Below are positions 42,423-49,336 of a stretch of DNA of 51,063 bases, one piece after another. Under the pieces are notes generated by a model. The model did no database searches. It was not told the DNA's origin and saw only the letters and a list, made by a program, of their open reading frames with translations. The translations under genes and the position numbers were made by a program. Each line of letters begins with the position of its first letter. Positions within the stretch are counted from its first letter, which is position 1. This DNA is from Bacillota bacterium. GTDB lineage: Bacteria; Bacillota_I; Bacilli_A; Acholeplasmatales; Acholeplasmataceae. The stretch lies in NCBI GenBank assembly GCA_018817915.1, contig JAHISX010000077.1, positions 1-51,063 on the forward strand, read 5' to 3'.

Positions 42423-43226
42423 TTATAGCTTTTTTCTGCTGAATTCTTTTCTTGCACTCTCCATTGCTGTTATAAAGTATCCATACTTATTTTCTATCGG
42501 CTCACTCTTTAATTTCCAATTTTTTATCCGTTCTTTATTTCGATAGATAAAGTATTGAACATAGAGTTTGTAATCATCAAATTCAAAACCATTCTTACCT
42601 ATGAACTTATTGAAGAAGTTGTCATACCTGAAAAACTCCAACTCATCAGTTTTCGTTAGATATCTTGCATTCACTAAGTACCTGGTTAATACATGATTCT
42701 TAGAAAATGCTATTTCATCTTCTAGCTTGCTACTTTTATCTAATTTCTCTAATATATCTGATTTATCTAATACATCCTTTACTATAGTGTTGATATCAAA
42801 ACCTTTAATATATTCTTTATTATTGGGTGTCATTTTGTCATCGGTTAAGTGACATTCTGACACTGGTTCTTTTGACATTTTGTCATCATCCTTGTGACGT
42901 TTTGTCATGGGTAGTGACATTTTGTCACTAGTGAATTCATTTGGGATTATTTCAAATGAAACATATTTCACATGATTTTTGTAATACTCACTTTTCTCAA
43001 TCAGTTTTTTTTCAATTAGCAAGTCAATCAATCTAAAAACTTGTCTTCTTGATATATCTAGTCTATTAGCCAAATATTCGATGGATCCAAAGAATCCACC
43101 TTTTGTATCTTGGGAATAGGAAAAAATTAAGGCATAGAGCCTTAATTCGCTTCCCTTTAATCCCATTGTAGTCATCCAATAGAATTCAACTATAAAGTGA
43201 TTTGCTGGTATCTCATTCTTTGGCAT
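42423..43226 (-). CDS. Winged-helix (HTH_36-like) replication/regulatory protein
   Basis: 267 residues from the ATG at 43226, behind GGTGAG. Residues ~25-85 form a winged helix of the HTH_36/replication-initiator type (LYALIFSYSQDTKGGFFGSI, then LDISRRQVFRLIDLLIEKKL). A charged linker and a helical C-terminal half follow. Plasmid and phage initiators share this N-terminal domain, but a regulatory role is equally possible. It overlaps the third methylase by 14 bp, and the triple repeat lies 2 bp after its stop. Confidence 0.7.
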   Translation of the reverse strand: MPKNEIPANHFIVEFYWMTTMGLKGSELRLYALIFSYSQDTKGGFFGSIEYLANRLDISRRQVFRLIDLLIEKKLIEKSEYYKNHVKYVSFEIIPNEFTSDKMSLPMTKRHKDDDKMSKEPVSECHLTDDKMTPNNKEYIKGFDINTIVKDVLDKSDILEKLDKSSKLEDEIAFSKNHVLTRYLVNARYLTKTDELEFFRYDNFFNKFIGKNGFEFDDYKLYVQYFIYRNKERIKNWKLKSEPIENKYGYFITAMESARKEFSRKKL

Positions 43227-44313
43227 TAATCTCACCTACAAACAAAGTTTTAAACATTTCTTTAAGTACTGTAACAACAACAGAGTTTCCAGCTAGTCTA
43301 TATAGTGCTGTTTCACTTATTTTGCCATCAACTCTCATGAAATCATAATCACTCCATCCCATCAATCTCCAACTTTCTTTAGGAGTTATTTTACGGATTG
43401 ATATGAGTTCATCTTTGTGAACAACAACTCCTAAATCACTGACAGATGTCTTCAGTGTGGGAATCGATTCTTTTTGCACTACACCACGCTTTTGATGAGG
43501 TCTGTTGATGTAGATGCCATCTCCTACTTGGGCAGTTGTACTGCCCTTTTTTGTCGCTTCTGGAACGATAACAAAGTTATCCGTTGGAGTCGATCCAGTT
43601 CTAGTTGTGATTGTCCAAGCATAATTGCTGTCTTTGTCGTGAGGTCTGAACCTGGTTGCTCTTACAAATCCATTTCTATTTTTCGTATCTGTATAGTATC
43701 TAAACATTTTTGGAGAAACAAAGTATTTCTCATCTACTTGATCATCTAAGTATTCACTCAACTTTTTCGTTAATGGTAACTTCTTTGGAAATACATACTT
43801 CTCATTCCCCATAATTGAAACGAGAAAAAGTCGCTTCCGATTTTGAGCGACACCATAATCTTTTGCATTCAACACATCGTAATAATTCTTATATCCCATT
43901 TCTTCTAGGATACTTAGCCATATCTTGAAATGCTCTAAATACCGTTTGCCAACTAGGGTTGGAACATTTTCCATGATCAAGTACCTGGGTTTGTATTCAG
44001 CTGCATGAAGCAATCTTTCGATTTCCCACAATAAACTTGATTGTGTCTTAGATTCACGATCCATTCCTTTCATCTGCCCTGCAATAGATATGTCAGTACA
44101 AGGAAACGAATAGCACCACATCTCTGCATCAGGAGTTCTTCTAACTCTTCTTATGTCACCAAGCACATTCGTTCTGCCATGAAGTATTTGATACGCTTTA
44201 ATGGCATTCTCATCTATCTCTGAAATCCCAACAACTTCATGTGGGATATTTATTTCTTTTAGGGCTTGGTGATATGCACCAATGCCAGCAAAAAACTCTA
44301 TAATTCTTAGCAT
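43213..44313 (-). CDS. Phage-type m5C DNA methyltransferase
   Basis: 366 residues from the ATG at 44313, behind AGGAGA. The frame from 44355 includes repeat sequence. Motif I is IEFFAGIGAYHQAL, catalytic Cys72 in SFPCTDIS, then MENVPTL, QNRKRLFLV, a target-recognition region, and SWRLMGWSDYDF with a terminal RLAGNSVVV. It is a different lineage from the LlaJI-type pair. It is the outermost gene of the repeat-flanked island. Confidence 0.92.
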   Translation of the reverse strand: MLRIIEFFAGIGAYHQALKEINIPHEVVGISEIDENAIKAYQILHGRTNVLGDIRRVRRTPDAEMWCYSFPCTDISIAGQMKGMDRESKTQSSLLWEIERLLHAAEYKPRYLIMENVPTLVGKRYLEHFKIWLSILEEMGYKNYYDVLNAKDYGVAQNRKRLFLVSIMGNEKYVFPKKLPLTKKLSEYLDDQVDEKYFVSPKMFRYYTDTKNRNGFVRATRFRPHDKDSNYAWTITTRTGSTPTDNFVIVPEATKKGSTTAQVGDGIYINRPHQKRGVVQKESIPTLKTSVSDLGVVVHKDELISIRKITPKESWRLMGWSDYDFMRVDGKISETALYRLAGNSVVVTVLKEMFKTLFVGEINAKE

Positions 44314-44334
44314 GATTTTTTCTCCTAAAATAAT

Positions 44335-44434
44335 GTGAACGGCAATCAAAAACATACTTAGTCGTTTTGTCCTACAAAGGGTATATACATGGTAGTCCTT
44401 GTCCTACGAAAGGTATGTTTACGTTGCCGTTCAC
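44335..44434. repeat. Right-edge repeat of the restriction island with long dyad
   Basis: GTGAACGGCAA (44335-44345) pairs with TTGCCGTTCAC (44424-44434), and AAACATAC (44350-44357) pairs with GTATGTTT (44413-44420), giving 11 + 8 bp of stem. The last 70 bp (44365-44434) match 36862-36931 at 59 positions. It could fold as RNA or be bound as DNA. Confidence 0.85.
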
Positions 44435-44449
44435 TACTGTTATGTGTCG

Positions 44450-44644
44450 TTATTTTTTGATACTGTTTTTTTCGTTTTCTAAAGAATTATCGGCATAAAA
44501 TTTGTCGAGATTTTCTTTGGTGATTCGGTAGTTGTTTCCGAATTTAAATGCTTTAATCTTACGTTCTTTGACGTATCTTAAAACAGTCTTTCGTGATACT
44601 TTTAAGTACTCTGCAACTTCAGTTAATGTAAATGTTTCATTCAT
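44450..44644 (-). CDS. Excisionase-like MerR-type DNA-binding protein
   Basis: 64 residues. FTLTEVAEYLKVSRKTVLRY followed by IKAFKFGNNYRITKENLDKF is the winged-helix of small excisionase-family proteins that bend DNA at attachment sites. The short basic C-terminal tail fits. It overlaps the next gene by 4 bp and is two genes from a tyrosine integrase, so a recombination-directionality role is likely. Confidence 0.8.
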   Translation of the reverse strand: MNETFTLTEVAEYLKVSRKTVLRYVKERKIKAFKFGNNYRITKENLDKFYADNSLENEKNSIKK

Positions 44645-45393
44645 AGTTTCTTACCACCTAATCTGTTATCGATAATCTCTTCGATGAGTTTGATTCCACT
44701 TTGTAATACCAGGACACTTGTTTGACTAATATACTTATCTAGTTTGGATGATGACAAAGTGATCACTCTGAAGTAATTCTTATCGATGAATGTTTTCTTG
44801 GGTTGATTGTGTTCATCAAAGATACCAGCTTGTCTAAGGTGTTCTGCAATGATGGATGATGGAATCGGTTTGGAGTATTTGAGTGCAGTGCTGATGTTAA
44901 CAAAATTAACCGGTGCAATCTTGGTTCCGTAGATGTTTTTAACAATCTTAATATAGGGTTCTAGTTTTCGTTCTTTCGTTTCAAAGGATAATACTTTAGT
45001 CATAAGTTCATTACGTTCTTCAATAAATTTTTGAGCGATTTCAGGATGATGAAAGTCATTGGTGGTTAATCCATCAAAGTTCTTCTCTTTTTCATATTTG
45101 TGTTTACTCACTTCATTAAAGAAATCTAAAGCTCTCATGGATTTGGATATTTGGAATAATCTTTCAAATGATTTGTAATCGATGAAGTCAGCTTGCTTTC
45201 TAGTTGCCGAAACATAACTGACATCAAATCGTGTAATGGAAACAGTATCTTCTTTTACATCTTCACTATTCTTATCTAGCCCAAATCCTTTCAGTGCATC
45301 CTGAAGGTGAATAAAGAATTCATTTTCATGGTATGCAACGAAGACGTTTGGAAAGTCTTTGAGATAGAGAATATAGGCTTCCTTGCTATTCAT
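44641..45393 (-). CDS. Possible phage antirepressor with KilAC-like C-terminus
   Basis: 250 residues. The last ~90 (IPSSIIAEHLRQAGIFDEHN, then KTFIDKNYFRVI) resemble the KilA-C/antirepressor tail domain. The N-terminal part is unassigned and contains FIDYKSFERLFQISKS. It lies between integrase and excisionase genes and overlaps both, so it belongs to the integration/regulation operon. Confidence in the family is moderate, since similarity is by pattern only. Confidence 0.5.
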   Translation of the reverse strand: MNSKEAYILYLKDFPNVFVAYHENEFFIHLQDALKGFGLDKNSEDVKEDTVSITRFDVSYVSATRKQADFIDYKSFERLFQISKSMRALDFFNEVSKHKYEKEKNFDGLTTNDFHHPEIAQKFIEERNELMTKVLSFETKERKLEPYIKIVKNIYGTKIAPVNFVNISTALKYSKPIPSSIIAEHLRQAGIFDEHNQPKKTFIDKNYFRVITLSSSKLDKYISQTSVLVLQSGIKLIEEIIDNRLGGKKL

Positions 45394-46318
45394 TCGGCTT
45401 CTCCTTGTTGTTAAATAGTGCGTTGCTCACTATTTTGTTTGTGTTGGATTTCATTCCCTCAACCATATGGCTATAGATCTGTGTGGTTGAGATATTTTTG
45501 TGTCTGAGTGCTTCTTGTGTTTGAAGAAGTGAAGCACCTTGGATTAATGCTGTTGTTGCAAATGTATGTCTAAGACTATGTACTGAATATGCTCTTGAGT
45601 CATATCCAATGGATACCAATAGTTCTTTCACACAATTACGAATCGATTTCGTAGTTAAACGACCTTGCTTACTAGCTCGCACTTGAGCAAGAAACAATGG
45701 TGTCTTACCATTATCTTTGATTACATAATCTTGATTGATTGAATTAATATAATCAGTAATTGCATCAAAAGCATTGGTTGATAACTTGACATAATCTGCT
45801 TTTGAATCTCTTCCTTTTCCCTGGATGTGAAGAACATACTCACCATCGATCATATCGATATCTTCTACATCTGCACGACTAACTTCTATACTTCTTAAAC
45901 CAGTCGTTAAGAAAAGAACCACCAACGCATAATCTCGTTTACCGATTTCATTGGTTGCGTTGCGTTTCGCTTTTTTAATGAGTTTTCTTGAATCCTTTAT
46001 TGATAGTGGCATTCGTTTGAATGTTGTTTCTACTTTACATCCTCTAACTTGGTAGGAAATATCCTCATAAATACCCATAAACTTTAAGTATCTATAGAAT
46101 CCTCTGATAACAACAATGTATTTTTGTACACTGGCACTTTCGTTTACTTTGAGCATTTCTTCTTTGAATGATATAAGATCGTTTCTAGTTGGTTCAAGAA
46201 TGCCTTTATCTTCAAGGTAAGTCGCCCAGTTCCACAAAATGTTTCGATAACTATCCTTAGATATCTTCTTCAAATCGGTATAAGCAATATAATTATCGAT
46301 TTCTAACTTAGTATTCAT
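45386..46318 (-). CDS. Tyrosine recombinase / phage integrase
   Basis: 310 residues. An N-terminal SAM-like core-binding domain (about 10-95) is followed by the catalytic domain with Arg142 (TTGLRSIEV), Lys168 (GKGRDSK), H247-x-L-R250-H251, His273 and the nucleophile Tyr282 (TQIYSHM). All catalytic residues are present. It could integrate/excise the prophage or resolve dimers. It lies downstream of an XRE regulator with 11-bp overlap. Confidence 0.93.
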   Translation of the reverse strand: MNTKLEIDNYIAYTDLKKISKDSYRNILWNWATYLEDKGILEPTRNDLISFKEEMLKVNESASVQKYIVVIRGFYRYLKFMGIYEDISYQVRGCKVETTFKRMPLSIKDSRKLIKKAKRNATNEIGKRDYALVVLFLTTGLRSIEVSRADVEDIDMIDGEYVLHIQGKGRDSKADYVKLSTNAFDAITDYINSINQDYVIKDNGKTPLFLAQVRASKQGRLTTKSIRNCVKELLVSIGYDSRAYSVHSLRHTFATTALIQGASLLQTQEALRHKNISTTQIYSHMVEGMKSNTNKIVSNALFNNKEKPNE

Positions 46319-46640
46319 CTTCGTGTTCCTCTGTTAATAAATACCAAGGTTCTTTGGATAATCCTTTTTTTATTCGCTTTCTTTGGTATGCAGCCTCTCT
46401 TCGAACCAATTCTTCAACGCTTACCTTAAGCTCTCGTGCTAATCTCAAATAGAGAATTGCACTCATCCTATGTCCCCTGGTACCTGATTCCAATTGGTAA
46501 TAATTTTTTCTGTCTATAAATATTCTTTTTGCTAAAATGTCGGTGGTTAATCCAGCTTTTAACTTGAGATTAATCAAATAACTTCTAGACAACGCTACTC
46601 TTTTTTCTGGTTGATCCTTATTATGCGTATCTACTTTCAT
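46308..46640 (-). CDS. XRE-family helix-turn-helix regulator
   Basis: 110 residues from the ATG at 46640, behind GGAGG. Residues ~25-75 form an XRE-type helix-turn-helix (TTDILAKRIFIDRKNYYQLE), then a basic C-terminal tail. It is the first gene of the operon with integrase, possible antirepressor and excisionase, and is divergent from another XRE regulator, as in phage repressor/Cro pairs. Confidence 0.8.
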   Translation of the reverse strand: MKVDTHNKDQPEKRVALSRSYLINLKLKAGLTTDILAKRIFIDRKNYYQLESGTRGHRMSAILYLRLARELKVSVEELVRREAAYQRKRIKKGLSKEPWYLLTEEHEDEY

Positions 46641-46827
46641 CGGACACCTCCTATTGATGTGTCTATTGTAAGTGGTCAACAGCATTCATTTATTTATGTT
46701 TCATTGTCAATTAGTTATGTAATATCTAGATTAACATTTTTTTATGTTTTTATGTGTTTTTTAAATATTACATGATATACTTTAGTTAAAGTGTTAATTC
46801 TAATGAAACATGTTGGAGGTGAGATTT
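46641..46827. promoter_or_regulatory. Divergent control region between two XRE genes
   Basis: TGATATACT (an extended -10, hexamer at 46776-46781) serves the rightward gene. TACAAT at 46670-46665 on the other strand may serve the leftward operon. ATGTTTCATT (46696-46705) and its inverted copy AATGAAACAT (46802-46811) are likely operators. The region is AT-rich with several TTTTTATGT runs. Confidence 0.55.
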
Positions 46828-47442
46828 ATGGCTATATATGATGGATATTCAAAGGGTTTGCTGGATAACATAGGTTATCGATTAAAGTTTTTACGTGATA
46901 AGCACAAAGTGAAAATTGATAGGTTATCTGAAGTTCTTGGTGTGACTCGAGTTCAGTACCATAAGTATGAAAAAGGCGAGAGTCAAATCAGTGTTGTAGG
47001 TCTCAAACGGCTTGCAGATTTTTATAATGTAAGTCTAGAGTTCCTTACAAATAATCATCTTGCTCAACTCACGAATGCTGTTTTCTTTAATGAGTATCAA
47101 TTAGATCCATCATTTAAAGATGTTGTACGTGAAACAAAGGTTCACATTTCTGATGAATACTCATCCATTTACTTTGTTAAAGATGGTAACCATACTTATG
47201 TCTTTGAGGCAATTCAAGATTCTCCTGGTACCTCAGGAGTTTACTTCTATGAATATGATTCAAAGCGATACATGTCAAAAGTCATTCTTCCAACTCAAGT
47301 GCAAAACAAGCCTTTTGAAGCACTACTGTTCTTCAGTGATAGTTCGCACATCATCATACGCAATCGAACGGATGTATTCTTTATGGGTCGATTGATAGGT
47401 GAATATAAAGACGTTCAACCAGGGAAATTCATCAAAAGATAA
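46828..47442 (+). CDS. XRE-family regulator with unknown C-terminal domain
   Basis: 204 residues from the ATG at 46828, behind GGAGG. Residues ~10-70 form an XRE helix-turn-helix (IDRLSEVLGVTRVQYHKYEK). The C-terminal ~110 residues are beta-rich and contain no Ser-Lys peptidase signature that I can identify. It is a candidate phage repressor, or the activator of the box promoters. The PL4 box begins at its stop codon. Confidence 0.8.
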   Translation: MAIYDGYSKGLLDNIGYRLKFLRDKHKVKIDRLSEVLGVTRVQYHKYEKGESQISVVGLKRLADFYNVSLEFLTNNHLAQLTNAVFFNEYQLDPSFKDVVRETKVHISDEYSSIYFVKDGNHTYVFEAIQDSPGTSGVYFYEYDSKRYMSKVILPTQVQNKPFEALLFFSDSSHIIIRNRTDVFFMGRLIGEYKDVQPGKFIKR

Positions 47443-47497
47443 CGAGTCTTCAGTTTGACCACCAAATAAGCAAAACTTCTTTGATACAATAGCGTTG
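47442..47497 (+). promoter_or_regulatory. Box promoter PL4 before the serine-recombinase operon
   Basis: AGTCTTCAGTTTGACC (47445-47460), then ACCAAATA, is followed exactly 24 bp after TTGACC (47455-47460) by TACAAT (47485-47490) in a TTGATACAAT context. It is the same arrangement as PL1-PL3, with two base changes in the box, and points right toward the recombinases. Confidence 0.7.
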
Positions 47498-47550
47498 GTT
47501 CAGGAATGCCTACAGATCGTTTCTACAACTCAAAGCTGAGGTATGTAGAG

Positions 47551-47682
47551 ATGATGACACTAACAGAAAATCGCATTTTATTATCAACAATAACCCTTCT
47601 ATTTTTGAAGGGTTTTTTAAGTTTAGAAGAATATCTGAAAGTTTTCACAAAGATTACCAATAATCGATTTTTTAAGGTATAA
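47551..47682 (+). CDS. Small SHOCT-like protein before the recombinases
   Basis: 43 residues from the ATG at 47551, with GAGG nine bases upstream. An in-frame ATG at 47506 would give 58 but has its ribosome site too close. The FLKGFLSLEEYLKVFTKI segment resembles the short SHOCT-type helix-loop-helix in small proteins that precede tandem serine recombinases. A hairpin at 47521-47551 may hide the ribosome-binding site. It is too short to be certain. Confidence 0.5.
   Translation: MMTLTENRILLSTITLLFLKGFLSLEEYLKVFTKITNNRFFKV
47592..47618 (+). terminator. Terminator-like hairpin inside the small ORF
   Basis: AACCCTTC and GAAGGGTT enclose seven bases and are followed by TTTT. The structure would stop RNA from PL4 or from the XRE gene at ~47618 unless translation of the small ORF or an antiterminator prevents it. 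This suggests attenuation. Confidence 0.6.
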
Positions 47683-47713
47683 AACAAACAAGCACGAAGG
47701 GAGCAATTAAAGT

Positions 47714-49336
47714 ATGAAGACAATTGAAGTGATTCAACCAATCAACCGTTTTATCAATGAAGCAACAAATGAGGTCATTCGCAAAAAGCGAGTCGCTGCA
47801 TATGCACGTGTGTCAACCGATGAAGACGATCAGATGAACTCCTTTAAATTTCAGATTGATGAATACACCAGTCGAATTCAGGCTAACAAGGACTGGGAGT
47901 TTATAGGTATGTTTTCAGACCAAGGCTTATCTGGTACACAAACGAAAAAGCGTCCTGAGTTCATGAAGATGATTGAACTAGCAAGACGCCAAGAGATTGA
48001 TTTGATTTTAGTTAAATCGATTTCACGGTTTGCACGAAATACAGTTGACATTCTATCGCTTGTAAGAGAACTTAGAGACTTGGGATGCATTATCTATTTC
48101 GAAAAAGAAAACATCTATTCAAGTGATCCACAAATCGATTTCACATTGGCGATACTTTCATCGATTGCACAAGAGGAATCCAGGTCGATTTCGACAAATG
48201 TTAAATGGAGTGTAGAAAAGAGATTTAAAGCTGGAAAGGCACACATACCAAAGATTTATGGATTTGACAAGAACGAACAAGGTGAACTGGTTATCAACGA
48301 TGAAGAAGCCAAGACCGTCAGACTCATCTACACTCTCTTTCTTCAAGGGTTTAATATCAATGATATTAGAAAGGTTTTAAATGAAAGAAAAATACCAACT
48401 CTCAACAAAAAAGAGTGGCTCTACAATGGCGTTAAATGCATTTTAACTAATGAGAAGTATTGTGGTGATGCCATTCTGCAAAAGACCGTTACAACTGATT
48501 ATTTGACTCACAAGCAGGTTAAGAATGATAATCTTGCTACAAAGTATTTCGTTAGAAATAATCACGAAGGAATCGTGAGTAAAGCTGCGTTTGAAATGTC
48601 CAAAACCATTTTTGAAGAGTCATCGAGATCATCTCGCAATCTGGTCACTAAGTATCCGTTAACAAATATGGTTTATTGTTCTAAGTGTCATGGTAATCTT
48701 CACAGACATCTAGTTAATTATGGCCGACCATCTGAAAGAGTTACTCTTGATTGTCGACACAATAGAATAGATAAATCTATCAAGTGTGACAGACCTTGGA
48801 TTGACAACAATTTAGTTATTGAAACTATCATGGAATCCATCAAGCGTTTGCTTTCATCTGATGAAATCATCAATACATTAATGGATGAGTTAGCAGATGT
48901 TTCATGCAGTGAGGAATTAAGTGAGTTACTTCTTAAGAAAAAACAAGATTTGACAAAACTGATTCATCAAAGGAATACTGATGGAAACTTGAATCTCGAT
49001 TCGTTTCTTCATCAGGAAAAATTCTTGAAGAAAGAAATTAGTAACCTTAAGAGACAAATCACTTCTTCTATCAAGAATGTATCATTAGCTGACATCTTGA
49101 GAAACCATTCTAGTGACATCATATCCAATGATTCACACTATTTGATTAAAAATATCTACTCACTGATCATCATGGATGTAGACAAAATAATTTGTGTTAT
49201 TTCAAAGAAGTCTACATCTGATGAGTTAATTCTGCGTATTGATGAATTGATGAAAACCGAACCAATAATTCGAGGTTTCTATAAGGACTATGAACAAGAA
49301 AAAACTTTTGGTTACAAGGTGATCATACATGAGTGA
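47714..49336 (+). CDS. Large serine recombinase 1
   Basis: 540 residues. The N-terminal resolvase domain has the nucleophile Ser34 in YARVSTDEDDQ, SISRFARNTVD and YFEKENIYSS. A recombinase domain (about 190-290) and a zinc ribbon (MVYCSKCHGNLHRH with later DCRHN and KCDRPW) follow, then a coiled coil. All catalytic elements are intact. It overlaps the second recombinase by 8 bp. Both are needed in some two-recombinase systems, such as CcrA/CcrB. RBS GGGAG. Confidence 0.95.
   Translation: MKTIEVIQPINRFINEATNEVIRKKRVAAYARVSTDEDDQMNSFKFQIDEYTSRIQANKDWEFIGMFSDQGLSGTQTKKRPEFMKMIELARRQEIDLILVKSISRFARNTVDILSLVRELRDLGCIIYFEKENIYSSDPQIDFTLAILSSIAQEESRSISTNVKWSVEKRFKAGKAHIPKIYGFDKNEQGELVINDEEAKTVRLIYTLFLQGFNINDIRKVLNERKIPTLNKKEWLYNGVKCILTNEKYCGDAILQKTVTTDYLTHKQVKNDNLATKYFVRNNHEGIVSKAAFEMSKTIFEESSRSSRNLVTKYPLTNMVYCSKCHGNLHRHLVNYGRPSERVTLDCRHNRIDKSIKCDRPWIDNNLVIETIMESIKRLLSSDEIINTLMDELADVSCSEELSELLLKKKQDLTKLIHQRNTDGNLNLDSFLHQEKFLKKEISNLKRQITSSIKNVSLADILRNHSSDIISNDSHYLIKNIYSLIIMDVDKIICVISKKSTSDELILRIDELMKTEPIIRGFYKDYEQEKTFGYKVIIHE

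Noticed and set aside
23563-47468. Reading the four boxes as integron-like recombination sites at the 3' ends of cassettes
   Set aside because: The box always lies at one side of an accessory gene, but only one side carries it, and the fixed 24-bp distance to TAnAAT fits a promoter better. Kept only as an alternative.
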